Assembly (NCBI RefSeq): GCF_041912895.1
Contig: NZ_JAYSGI010000002.1
Span: 682,001-746,000, forward strand
From: Pelagerythrobacter sp041912895
Lineage (GTDB): Bacteria; Pseudomonadota; Alphaproteobacteria; Sphingomonadales; Sphingomonadaceae
Direction: 5' to 3'
DNA: 64,000 bases
In this document: one piece after another, positions 16,726 to 27,283 of the stretch
Numbering within the stretch: position 1 is the stretch's first letter
How the letters are laid out: each line of letters starts with the position of its first letter
Notes under the pieces: generated by a model
Databases searched by the model: none
The model's input: only the letters and a program-made list of their open reading frames with translations
Told to the model about the DNA's origin: nothing
Translations under genes and position numbers: made by a program

Positions 16726-16745
16726 GCACAAAAGCGTTTTTGTGC
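16726..16745 (-). promoter_or_regulatory. Palindrome upstream of ahpC
   Basis: Arms GCACAAAA (16726-16733) and TTTTGTGC (16738-16745) are perfect, with a four-base spacer. In the direction of ahpC a TATCTG hexamer follows at about -10 distance, so the palindrome would cover the -35 region, where a LysR- or Fur-type peroxide regulator would act. No oxyR or perR gene is visible in the window. Confidence 0.4.
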
Positions 16746-16894
16746 GATAGCGAACATCGGAATTTTCGATCAAACGGCGGGAACTTTCGCAAAGTGCAAC
16801 AGAAACTCGATTTCGTTGCGTATGGTGCAAGCGTTTCCAATCAATACCACCGGCAGTGGCAGAGAGTGGTTGGGAAGCGGACGTTCTTCCCCCA

Positions 16895-17112
16895 CCGTCA
16901 TCCCAGCGAAAGCTGGGATCGCTCTCGGTCAGGCGAGACGGTCGAATAGATGGTCTCATCCGTTCGATGTTGGCGAATTCTCGCAGCCAGATCGGAGGTG
17001 ACGCCGATGTAGAGCACCCCCTCGCGCTCGTTGGTCATGATGTAGACCCAACCGCCATCTTCGCCGGCTATCACGGACCCGGCAGCGATCCCAGCTTTCG
17101 CGGGGATGACGG
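16895..17112. repeat. Inverted pair of palindromic repeats flanking a GIY-YIG remnant
   Basis: The left copy (about 16895-16930) and right copy (about 17077-17112, opposite orientation) match over more than 30 bases with few differences. The left core ATCCCAGC-GAAA-GCTGGGAT is a perfect hairpin at 16900-16919. They belong to the same GTCATCCC-type family as the pair at 646-718. The gap from 16666 to 17148 otherwise holds only the ahpC upstream region and the nuclease remnant. Confidence 0.75.
16898..17074 (-). pseudogene. Truncated GIY-YIG endonuclease gene
   Basis: 58 codons from a GTG at 17074. The product matches the N-terminal half of single-domain GIY-YIG (UPF0213/YhbQ-like) nucleases: GGWVYIMTNEREGVLYIGVT, with the VYI and YIG strands, then SDLAARIRQHR with the catalytic-type arginine. 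The second half of the domain, including the metal-binding glutamate, is absent. After RQHR the frame has unrelated sequence and its stop lies inside the left palindromic repeat. It is therefore a remnant, probably inactive. Confidence 0.7.
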
Positions 17113-17148
17113 GGGCTGTCTGCTATGGAGTCGCGACCGGAAGGTCCA

Positions 17149-18216
17149 CTACCCACATTGCGCCCGGTGCAGCAGCTTGTGGTCGGCCAGCACCAGCGCC
17201 ATCATCGCTTCGACCACCGGGGCACCGCGGATGCCGACGCAGGGATCGTGGCGACCCTTGGTGCGGACCTGGGTGTTCGCGCCCTCGCGCGTGATCGTGT
17301 CGACCGGGGTGAGGATCGAGCTGGTTGGCTTGAACGCCACGCGGCACACCACCGGCTGGCCGGTCGAGATGCCGCCCGCCACGCCGCCCGCGTGGTTGGC
17401 CGCGAACTCCGGCCCGTTGTCGCCCGCGCGCATCGCATCGGCGTTGTCCTCGCCGCGCAGGGCGGCCGCGCCGAAGCCGTCGCCGATCTCGACGCCCTTG
17501 GCCGCGTTGATCCCCATCATCGCCGCCGCGAGATCGGCGTCGAGCTTGGCATAGACCGGCGCACCCCAGCCCGCCGGAACCCCGGTGGCGACGCATTCGA
17601 CCACCGCGCCGAGGCTCGACCCGGCCAGCCTCGCTTCATCCACCAGCGCCTCCCAGCGCACGGCGGCGGTGGGGTCGGGGCAGAAGAACGGGTTATCGGC
17701 TATCGTCGCGAGGTCTACGCGTGCGCGGTCGATCGCGTCCGCGCCGATCTGGACGACGTAGGCCTGGATCGTCACCTCCGGGATCGCCAGCCGCGCTACT
17801 GCGCCCGCCGCCACCCGCGCCGCCGTCTCGCGCGCGGAGCTGCGCCCGCCACCGCGATAGTCGCGGAAGCCGTATTTCGCGTCGTAGGCGTAGTCGGCGT
17901 GGCCGGGGCGGTAGGCATTCGCGATCTCGGAATAGTCCTTCGATCGCTGATCGGTGTTCTCGATCATCAGTGAAATCGGCGTGCCGGTGGTGCGGCCTTC
18001 GAACACCCCCGAGAGGATCTTCACCCGGTCGGCCTCCTGCCGCTGGGTGGTGAACTTCGACTGGCCGGGCCGCCGCGCGTCGAGGAACGGCTGGATCGCC
18101 GCCTCGTTCAGCGCCAGCCCCGGCGGGCACCCGTCCACCACCGCACCCAGCGCGGGCCCGTGGCTCTCGCCCCATGTCGTGAAGCGGAAGACCCGCCCGA
18201 ACGTATTCCAGCTCAT
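17149..18216 (-). CDS. aroC: Chorismate synthase
   Basis: 355 residues from the ATG at 18216, catalysing 5-enolpyruvylshikimate-3-phosphate to chorismate with reduced FMN. The start is set by the conserved MSWNTFGRVFRFTTWGESHG. Other signatures are YRGGGRSSARETAARVAAGA in the middle and GRHDPCVGIRGAPVVEAM near the C-terminus. The frame stays open upstream to 18300 but that part runs towards a repeat and is unlike the family. It is isolated between two repeat-rich gaps. Confidence 0.97.
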   Translation of the reverse strand: MSWNTFGRVFRFTTWGESHGPALGAVVDGCPPGLALNEAAIQPFLDARRPGQSKFTTQRQEADRVKILSGVFEGRTTGTPISLMIENTDQRSKDYSEIANAYRPGHADYAYDAKYGFRDYRGGGRSSARETAARVAAGAVARLAIPEVTIQAYVVQIGADAIDRARVDLATIADNPFFCPDPTAAVRWEALVDEARLAGSSLGAVVECVATGVPAGWGAPVYAKLDADLAAAMMGINAAKGVEIGDGFGAAALRGEDNADAMRAGDNGPEFAANHAGGVAGGISTGQPVVCRVAFKPTSSILTPVDTITREGANTQVRTKGRHDPCVGIRGAPVVEAMMALVLADHKLLHRAQCG

Positions 18217-18278
18217 GGTGGGGATGTGGCGGAAGATTTCTGGCGTGTCCAATGGGGAGGGGCGTAGGAAATTTTGGT

Positions 18279-18424
18279 TCACACGAAGACACGAAGGCAC
18301 GAAGCGGTTTTGCTCGCGGCGCAGCCGCTATCCGATTTCTCCGGTCGTACCGGACGCAAGCTCGTTGCTGGAATGCGGCTTCGCCGCGGGCGCGGCATCT
18401 TCGTGCCTTCGTGTCTTCGTGTGA
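18279..18424. repeat. Perfect 26-base inverted repeat with CACGAAGACACGAAGGCACG core
   Basis: Arms at 18279-18304 and 18399-18424 are exact reverse complements. The 94-base centre contains two further GC hairpins (GCGGC-GCA-GCCGC near 18325 and GCGGC-TTC-GCCGC near 18376). The element sits alone in the aroC/ruvA divergent gap. The remaining gap (18217-18278 and 18425-18681) has no gene and should hold the aroC and ruvA promoters. The arrangement resembles a small non-autonomous mobile repeat. Confidence 0.75.
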
Positions 18425-18681
18425 GCAAAAACCCGCTCGCGGACGAAGCCGCATCAGCAGTGGCGAGGAACCGTTTTCCTACATGGGCCTCCACTGGCAT
18501 GGACCACCATGATGATCTGCAACCGCCCCTCCACCCATGCGATTTTCCGCCGATCTTGGCGGCCGGAGTTTTTTGCTCCAGGACAGTGTAACATGTGGTC
18601 CATGTCTCCGCATGGCGCGGGTTTGCGGACAAATCTGGCGCCGCGCTGGCCAAATCCGTTCCGCTCGGGCAGGAACAAAGC

Positions 18682-19281
18682 ATGATTGCCAAGCTCAAGG
18701 GACTGCTCGACGAAACCGGCGCGGACTGGGCGGTGATTGACGTCGCAGGTGTCGGCTACCTCGTCCACTGTTCGTCGAAGACGCTATCCGCGCTCGGCGA
18801 GACGGGGGAGGCGTGCACCGTCTACACCGATTTGCAAGTGAGCGAGAACGACATACGCCTTCTCGGCTTCGCCGAGGCCGCCGAGCGCGACTGGTTCCGG
18901 CTGCTGACACAGGTGCAGGGGGTGGGCAGCAAGGTCGCGCTGGCGATCCTCTCGGCGCTCTCGACCGGTGAGGTGCAGGCGGCCTGCGCGGGCGGTGACG
19001 CGGCGATGGTCGCGCGCGCGCAGGGCGTGGGGCCGAAGCTGGCGGGCCGGATCGTCAACGAATTGAAGGACAAGGCCGGCGCGCTGCCTAGCGGTGGTAT
19101 GGCCGGCGCGGCTGCCGCCCCGGTGAGCGGGGCCAGCGCCGACGCGGTCAGCGCGCTTGAGAACCTCGGTTTCAAGCCCGCCGTCGCCGCCCGCGCCGTC
19201 GCCGCCGCGCAAGGCGAACTGGGCGACGGTGCGAGCGAGGGCGACCTGATCCGCGTGGCGCTGAAGCGGGCGGCGGGGTGA
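18682..19281 (+). CDS. ruvA: Holliday junction branch-migration protein RuvA
   Basis: 199-residue DNA-binding subunit of the RuvAB branch-migration complex. The ATG at 18682 gives the family start MIAKLKGLLDE and has AGGAA upstream; upstream in-frame codons are not RuvA-like. Domain I has VIDVAGVGYLVHCS. The two helix-hairpin-helix motifs are VQGVGSKVALAILSALS and AQGVGPKLAGRIVNELK. The Ala/Gly linker leads to the small domain III with SALENLGFKPAVAARAV that contacts RuvB. Its stop overlaps the start of a 59-codon gene. No ruvC lies directly upstream. Confidence 0.96.
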   Translation: MIAKLKGLLDETGADWAVIDVAGVGYLVHCSSKTLSALGETGEACTVYTDLQVSENDIRLLGFAEAAERDWFRLLTQVQGVGSKVALAILSALSTGEVQAACAGGDAAMVARAQGVGPKLAGRIVNELKDKAGALPSGGMAGAAAAPVSGASADAVSALENLGFKPAVAARAVAAAQGELGDGASEGDLIRVALKRAAG

Positions 19282-19457
19282 AGGGATTCCTAAGAACTTG
19301 GGGGCCTGCGGTGTTGGCAGTTACGTTCATCGTGATGGGGGTTGGAATGATCGCGTTGAACGTCTTCAACTGTCGGGAGAATGGCGGCACGTGGATCGGT
19401 GCAATGTCTAAAATGAGCTACTGTGCAGCCGACGTGGAGTCGGGTTCAAACCGATGA
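19278..19457 (+). CDS. 59-residue membrane protein coupled between ruvA and ruvB
   Basis: A GTG at 19278 overlaps the ruvA stop (GTGA) and the TGA at 19455-19457 overlaps the ruvB ATG (ATGA), so the frame is joined to both neighbours by four-base overlaps. The product has a short basic start (VKGFLRTWGP), one hydrophobic helix (about 11-28) and a short tail with two cysteines around GGTWIGAMSKMSYC. No family is recognised. The double overlap is the main sign that it is translated. Its role in recombination, if any, is unknown. Confidence 0.6.
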   Translation: MKGFLRTWGPAVLAVTFIVMGVGMIALNVFNCRENGGTWIGAMSKMSYCAADVESGSNR

Positions 19458-20485
19458 CCGAACCCGTCCACCTCCACACTCCCGATCGCCAGCCCGACGA
19501 TCCCGATGCGGCGCTGCGGCCCAAGAGCTTGCGCGAGTTCATCGGGCAGGAGGCGGCGCGCGAGAACCTGCGGGTGTTCATTGAGAGCGCGCGCTCGCGC
19601 GGGGAGGCGATGGATCATGTGCTGTTCTTCGGGCCGCCCGGCCTCGGCAAGACGACGCTGGCGCAGATCGTGGCGAAGGAGCTCGGCGTCGGCTTTCGCG
19701 CCACCAGCGGCCCGGTGATCGCGAAGGCGGGCGACCTCGCCGCGCTGCTCACCAATCTCGAGCCGCATGACGTGCTGTTCATCGACGAGATCCACCGGCT
19801 CAATCCGATGGTCGAGGAAGTGCTCTACCCGGCGATGGAAGACCGCGCGCTCGATCTCATCATCGGCGAAGGGCCCTCGGCGCGCAGCGTGCGGATCGAC
19901 CTGCCGCCGTTCACGCTGGTCGGCGCGACGACGCGACAGGGGCTGCTGACGACGCCCTTGCGCGACCGCTTCGGCATCCCGGTGCGGCTCAATTTCTACA
20001 CCCACGAGGAGCTCGACCATGTCGTCACCCGCGGTGCGCGGCTGCTGGGCATGGATATCGACCCCGCGGGCGCGCGCGAGATCGCGCGGCGCAGCCGGGG
20101 TACGCCGCGCGTCGCCGGCCGCCTGCTGCGCCGGGTGCGGGACTTCGCGCACGTCGCGGGAGACGGCACGGTGACGCGCAAGGTGGCGGACGATGCGCTG
20201 ACCCGGCTGGAGATCGACCGGCTGGGCCTCGACGCGATGGACCGGCGCTATCTGACCATGATCGCCACGATCTATCGCGGCGGCCCGGTGGGCGTGGAAA
20301 CGCTCGCCGCGGGCCTCGCCGAGCCGCGCGACACGGTGGAGGAAGTGGTCGAGCCCTACCTGATCCAGCTGGGCCTCGTGGCGCGTACCGCGCGCGGGCG
20401 CTGCCTCAACGAATCGGGCTGGCAGCACCTGGAGATGACGCCGCCGAAGGGTGCGCAGTCGGGGCTGTTCGACGCGAATCCTTAA
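19454..20485 (+). CDS. ruvB: Holliday junction DNA helicase RuvB
   Basis: 343-residue AAA+ motor of RuvAB. It shows Walker A GPPGLGKTTLAQ near residue 59, Walker B LFIDEIHRLN near residue 109, sensor 1 LVGATTRQGLLTTPLRDRFG with the arginine finger region, and the C-terminal winged-helix with YRGGPVGVETLAAGLAEP. Length and order are normal. The ATG overlaps the stop of the small membrane protein gene. A hairpin (TCCCGCGA/TCGCGGGA, 20502-20528) follows the stop but lacks a T-run. Confidence 0.97.
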   Translation: MTEPVHLHTPDRQPDDPDAALRPKSLREFIGQEAARENLRVFIESARSRGEAMDHVLFFGPPGLGKTTLAQIVAKELGVGFRATSGPVIAKAGDLAALLTNLEPHDVLFIDEIHRLNPMVEEVLYPAMEDRALDLIIGEGPSARSVRIDLPPFTLVGATTRQGLLTTPLRDRFGIPVRLNFYTHEELDHVVTRGARLLGMDIDPAGAREIARRSRGTPRVAGRLLRRVRDFAHVAGDGTVTRKVADDALTRLEIDRLGLDAMDRRYLTMIATIYRGGPVGVETLAAGLAEPRDTVEEVVEPYLIQLGLVARTARGRCLNESGWQHLEMTPPKGAQSGLFDANP

Positions 20486-20705
20486 CGGCGGTCGTAAGAA
20501 ATCCCGCGATTTCCGGCCCATCGCGGGACAGGTCGGCGCCAGACGACGGATTTGCGGGATTTTTTTCGAATTTGCCGCCTCCTGGGATGGTTAACCCGGT
20601 TGCCCGGTAAGCCGCATTGGGTTTCCTTGGCAGCGAGAGGGACGTGCCCCCAAGCCGGACTCGCCGGCGGCGGACGTTCCCCAGACGCAACGAGAGAGCT
20701 TGCCC

Positions 20706-21584
20706 ATGTCGGTAAAGATGGCCCTGGCGAAACTGTCCGCGACTGCCGCGGGCGTCACCCTGCTCGCGGGCGGCGCGGTCCACGTGGCGGAAAAGCCCGC
20801 CACCGATGCCCCTTCATATAAGTCGGCCAAGGGGAAGGTGGAGCCGATCTACGTCAAGCAGAAGAAGATCGCCAAGCGCACCGTGCCCAAGGAGACGCGC
20901 AAGCGCCGGGTGGTCGAGCGGCGGATCGAGTGCGTGCCCGCCGGCCCGGTCGGCCCGGGCATGGCGCCCCCGCCGCCGAGCGCGGCCTATGCGGAAGAAT
21001 GCCCGCCGGTCTACGCGGTGGCGATGGCTCCGGTGCCGCTCCCCCCCGCGCCCCCGGTATCGGGCGGCAGCAGCGGCGGGGTGACGGTGATCGGCGGCAG
21101 CGGCGGCCTGGGCGGTTTCGGTGGAGGCTTCTTCGGCGGCTTCTTCGGTGGCGGCAGCAGCAGCGGCGGCAACGTCGTCGTGACCTCGACCACCTCGGGC
21201 AATGTCGACATCGACAACGAGAACAACAACGACAACAGCAGCAACAACAACAACGAAAACAACAACAACAATAACAACGAGCAGAGCCAGAACCAGGATC
21301 AGGATCAGGAGCAAAATCAGGAGCAGGAGCAGTCCAGCACCACCAGCACCTCGGGCAACATCACCAGCAGCACTTCGACCAGTTCGTCGACGAGCAGCAG
21401 CACGAGCAGCAGCACCAGCACCAGCAGCTCGACCAGCAGCAGCACGTCCTCGTCGAACAGCTCGACCAGTGGGGTCGAGGTTCCGGCCCCACCGATGACG
21501 ATTCTGTTCGGTCTCGCCGCCGCGGCGGTGCTCGGACGCAAGAAATTCCGGACAACGAAATTCCGCCCCGTCATGGGCGGCTGA
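20706..21584 (+). CDS. Low-complexity exported protein with PEP-CTERM-like C-terminus
   Basis: 292 residues. A signal-peptide-like start (KMALAKLSATAAG then a hydrophobic run) leads to a basic region (about 35-78), a Pro-rich part with cysteines, a Gly-rich block (about 120-155), then Asn-rich (about 170-197), Gln/Asp/Glu repeat (about 198-213) and Ser/Thr repeat (about 214-257) blocks. The end has VPAPPMTILFGLAAAAVLG followed by RKK, the Pro-hydrophobic helix-basic plan of PEP-CTERM sorting signals, though about ten residues longer than usual. Such proteins are exosortase substrates, often glycosylated on Ser/Thr. No exosortase is in the window. Followed by a strong terminator. Confidence 0.7.
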   Translation: MSVKMALAKLSATAAGVTLLAGGAVHVAEKPATDAPSYKSAKGKVEPIYVKQKKIAKRTVPKETRKRRVVERRIECVPAGPVGPGMAPPPPSAAYAEECPPVYAVAMAPVPLPPAPPVSGGSSGGVTVIGGSGGLGGFGGGFFGGFFGGGSSSGGNVVVTSTTSGNVDIDNENNNDNSSNNNNENNNNNNNEQSQNQDQDQEQNQEQEQSSTTSTSGNITSSTSTSSSTSSSTSSSTSTSSSTSSSTSSSNSSTSGVEVPAPPMTILFGLAAAAVLGRKKFRTTKFRPVMGG

Positions 21585-21608
21585 AGCAACTCCCACAGCT
21601 TCGACAGG

Positions 21609-21645
21609 AAAAGGGCGGCCCCCGCGAGGGAGCCGCCCTTTTTTC
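21609..21645. terminator. Rho-independent terminator between convergent genes
   Basis: Nine-base arms AAGGGCGGC (21611-21619) and GCCGCCCTT (21632-21640) are followed by a T-run on the plus strand, with AAAA on the other side giving a shorter T-run on the minus strand. It can end the PEP-CTERM-like gene and probably also acnA. Confidence 0.85.
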
Positions 21646-21671
21646 ATGGTCGGAGTATGCGGCGCGCCGCG

Positions 21672-24344
<2,673 letters not shown>

Positions 24345-24564
24345 GCTATGCGTCGTCCTTTCGTGGGTGGCGCCCGGCGCATGGGGAGCGGGGCGGCCTG
24401 TATCGCGATTTCACCGCGGCACCTGCGCGCTCGCGCGCCATGCGTCAAGGGGACGGCGCGCATGGTTGCGGGCGCGATTTCGGAACAATGACGCGGCCTG
24501 GTCCATTGACCCTACGGAAAACAGGGCAAGGCCATGGGGGCACCGCCCGCAAGGGAGAGAGAGC

Positions 24565-24735
24565 ATGACCAGCCATGCGACGACGGGCGAGCGCCCGGCC
24601 CGCGCAGTGCGCCTGGCGATCCTTGCCGGCGCGCTCGCGATGATCGGGTGTTTCAGCGCCGCGTTCACCTTTTCGGGCCACACCGCCGAAGCCGCCGAGC
24701 CCCAGCACGGCAGCATGATCCAGCCCGGGCGCTGA
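24565..24735 (+). CDS. 56-residue exported or membrane protein
   Basis: The ATG at 24565 follows a purine-rich ribosome site (AAGGGAGAGAGAG). The product is MTSHATTGERPARAVRLAIL at the start, then a hydrophobic Ala/Gly/Leu segment containing IGCFSAAFTFSG, and a short hydrophilic tail. It may be a signal peptide with a short mature part or a single-helix membrane protein. No family is recognised. It is divergent from acnA and converges on the EamA transporter gene after ten bases. Evidence is the ribosome site, start and hydropathy only. Confidence 0.55.
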   Translation: MTSHATTGERPARAVRLAILAGALAMIGCFSAAFTFSGHTAEAAEPQHGSMIQPGR

Positions 24736-24745
24736 GGGCCGAGTT

Positions 24746-25636
24746 CTAAAGCGCGCTCTGCTCGGGCGGTTCGGGCCGCCGCCGCGCGGCGATCCAGCAG
24801 CCGATCACGATCAGCACCGCACCGGTCACCGTGCCGGGCCCCAGTTCCTCGCGGAAGAACAGCCAGCCGAACAGCGCCGCCCACAGGAACGCGGTATATT
24901 CTACCGGCACCAGCACTTGCGCCTCGGCACGGGCGTAGGCCCAGGCGAGCAGCATCGCGGCGCCGGTGGCGAGCAGCGCGGCGGCGCCGATGTCGCGCCA
25001 TGCAGCGGCCTCCGGCAGCGAAAACAGCAGCGGGGCGAGCGGCAGCAGCGTCAGCGCGACCACGCCATTCTGGAACGTCGCCACCTCGGCGGGCCCGGCG
25101 ACGAGCGCCTGTTCGCGCTGGATCACGAGGTTCCAGGCATAGAGAACCGCGGAAAACGCCATTGCGGCGAGCCCGATCGCCGAATCGCGGTCGAGCGCCT
25201 GCGCGCCCAGCTTGCTGCCGACGATGACCGCTACGCCCGCGAGCCCGAACAGCGCGGCGACGATCGCGCGGCGCTCGATCACTTCGCCGAGCAGCAGCGC
25301 GGCGAGGTAGAGCGCGATCAGCGGGGCGATGAACGACAGCGCGATCGCTTCGGCCAGCGGCAGGCGCACCAGCGCGAAGAAGAAGGTGAACGCCATGAAC
25401 GCGACCACCACCCCGCGCTTGAGGTGAATGCGCAGCACCGCGCGCCGCGGCCAGCGCCCGCCGAGCGCGAGCCATAATGGCGCGACGCCCGCGAAGCCGA
25501 TCGCGTTGCGCAGGATCAGCGCGCTGTAGGCCCCCACCGCGAGCGCGGCGGACTTCATGAACGCGTCCATCGTCGCGAACAGCGCGATGCCGAGCACGGT
25601 GACCACGATCGGCGCCAGGCGATGCTCGGATGGCAT
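24746..25636 (-). CDS. DMT-superfamily (EamA) transporter
   Basis: 296 residues with ten predicted membrane helices arranged as two EamA repeats of five helices. Typical segments are ALFATMDAFMKSAAL in helix 1, FALVRLPLAEAIALSFIAPL ending repeat one, and VLVPVEYTAFLWAALFGWLFF in repeat two. The family exports or takes up small metabolites, and the substrate cannot be read from sequence. ATG start at 25636. It is divergent from the L,D-transpeptidase gene with a 140-base gap. Confidence 0.9.
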   Translation of the reverse strand: MPSEHRLAPIVVTVLGIALFATMDAFMKSAALAVGAYSALILRNAIGFAGVAPLWLALGGRWPRRAVLRIHLKRGVVVAFMAFTFFFALVRLPLAEAIALSFIAPLIALYLAALLLGEVIERRAIVAALFGLAGVAVIVGSKLGAQALDRDSAIGLAAMAFSAVLYAWNLVIQREQALVAGPAEVATFQNGVVALTLLPLAPLLFSLPEAAAWRDIGAAALLATGAAMLLAWAYARAEAQVLVPVEYTAFLWAALFGWLFFREELGPGTVTGAVLIVIGCWIAARRRPEPPEQSAL

Positions 25637-25776
25637 GGGAGCGCCATAGGCCGGCGGTCGCCGCGCGTCATCAGCATTGCCGGGTTCGCGCTGCGATTCA
25701 GGCGGCAGTCAGCCGCGATGCTTGAAGCGCGGCCCCCGATCGGGCAAAATCGCGTCGCCGAAAATCGAGATATGAC

Positions 25777-27249
25777 ATGATCAGCAAGACCAACGCCACC
25801 CTCCTTGCCGCCGTATCGCTGGCGGCGCTCGCGCCCGCGGCGACGGTCGCGGCACAGGATCGCGCGCCGCAGAACCTTTTGCCCGAATCGCGTGCGCTGG
25901 AGGAATATCCGGTCCAGCCCGACGACGCTGTGGCGACGCCCGCCCCCGCGCCCATACCGGCTCCCGATTCGCCGGTCGCGCCTCCAGTCACTGGCGACCC
26001 GGTGCGCACCGTCGCGCGCGAGGTCGTCCAGCAGTTCGCGCCCGAAATCCAGCCGTGGAGCGTGGGCAATGCCGAAGCGCTGGCGACGGTCATCGCGGGT
26101 ATCGGCGCGGAAGGGCTCGACCCGGCCGACTACGACGAGGCCGGTCTGCGCCAAGCGATGCTCGCCGGGCCGGGCGCGCAACTCGACCAGGTGGCGAGCC
26201 GCACGTTCGCCTGGCTGGTCGAGGACATGCGCGACGGGCGCACCCCGATGGACGCGCGCAAGCAGTGGTTCGTGGTCGATCCCGATCCCGACCGCTACCG
26301 CACCGGCGACGTGATGGAGCAGGCGCTGGCCAGCGGCGATATCCAGGGCGCGCTGGACAGCGTCGCGCCGGTCCATCCGGACTACGCCAAGCTGAAGGCC
26401 GAACTGGCCGAGACGCCCGCCGACGCGACCACGAAGCGCAAGCTGATCCGCGCCAACATGGATCGCTGGCGGTGGCTCGCGCGCGATCTGGGCAACCAGT
26501 ACCTGATGACCAACGTGCCCGAGTATCAACTGCGCCTGACGGTCAACGACAAGATCCTGCGCACCTACAAGACCATCGTCGGCAAGCCGGGCCGCACCGC
26601 GACCCCGCAGCTCGCCGAGACGGTCGAAGGGGTGATCTTCAACCCGACCTGGACGGTGCCGCAGTCGATCGTGAAGGGCGAGGGGCTGGGCGCGCGCGTG
26701 CTCGGCAATCCCGCCTGGGCGCGGGCGAACGGCTATCGCGGATCGCGAGACAAGGAGACCGGCTTCGTCACCGTGGTGCAGCAGCCGGGGCCGGGCAACT
26801 CGCTCGGCCTGATGAAGCTCGACATGCCCAATCCGCACGCGATCTTCCTGCACGACACGCCTTCGCGTGGGCTGTTCAACAGCGAGAACCGCGCGCTGAG
26901 CCACGGCTGCATCCGCACCGAGCGGGCGAGCGAGCTGGCAATCACGCTGGCGATCCTGGCGCAGAACCCGACGGACGACGCGGCGCGCAAGACCGCTGCG
27001 GAAGAGGCGGTCACGATCCTCAAGTCGGGCGATTACACCAAGGTGCCCTTCGCCGAGACGACGATGCCGGTCTACATCACCTATTTCACGATGGGCACCG
27101 ACATCGAGGGCGAAATGCGCACGTTCAAGGACATCTACGGCCGCGACGCGCCGGTGCTCGCCGCGCTCGACGCCCCGCGCGAGGAAAACCGCGCGCGCCG
27201 CACCGACGAGAAGGCGGTCGAGATCATCGACGACATGAAGACGACCTGA
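25777..27249 (+). CDS. L,D-transpeptidase with peptidoglycan-binding-type N-terminal part (YcbB/LdtD-like)
   Basis: 490 residues with an N-terminal signal peptide ending near TVAAQD, a Pro-rich stretch, then a YcbB-like scaffold region (IGAEGLDPADYDEAGLRQAM). The YkuD catalytic domain starts near residue 245 (NVPEYQLRLTVNDK) and has the active site HGCIRTERASELA with Cys378. Such periplasmic enzymes make 3-3 peptidoglycan crosslinks or attach proteins to peptidoglycan. It is convergent with a second, different transpeptidase-family gene 34 bases away. Confidence 0.92.
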   Translation: MISKTNATLLAAVSLAALAPAATVAAQDRAPQNLLPESRALEEYPVQPDDAVATPAPAPIPAPDSPVAPPVTGDPVRTVAREVVQQFAPEIQPWSVGNAEALATVIAGIGAEGLDPADYDEAGLRQAMLAGPGAQLDQVASRTFAWLVEDMRDGRTPMDARKQWFVVDPDPDRYRTGDVMEQALASGDIQGALDSVAPVHPDYAKLKAELAETPADATTKRKLIRANMDRWRWLARDLGNQYLMTNVPEYQLRLTVNDKILRTYKTIVGKPGRTATPQLAETVEGVIFNPTWTVPQSIVKGEGLGARVLGNPAWARANGYRGSRDKETGFVTVVQQPGPGNSLGLMKLDMPNPHAIFLHDTPSRGLFNSENRALSHGCIRTERASELAITLAILAQNPTDDAARKTAAEEAVTILKSGDYTKVPFAETTMPVYITYFTMGTDIEGEMRTFKDIYGRDAPVLAALDAPREENRARRTDEKAVEIIDDMKTT

Positions 27250-27283
27250 GTCAGCGCACCCGGCGCGTCGGGTGTGCGCGTGC

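Noticed and set aside
16898..17074. Functional GIY-YIG nuclease
   Set aside because: The C-terminal half of the domain with the metal-binding glutamate is missing, so it was called a remnant.
18425..18681. LexA (SOS) box upstream of ruvA
   Set aside because: No GTTC-N7-GTTC was found; GTTC and GAAC words near 18660 are 11 bases apart and inverted.
21214..21475. Repeated short units that look like a CRISPR or tandem repeat array
   Set aside because: The units are AAC/AGC codon repeats inside an open frame coding Asn and Ser/Thr tracts; there are no spacers.
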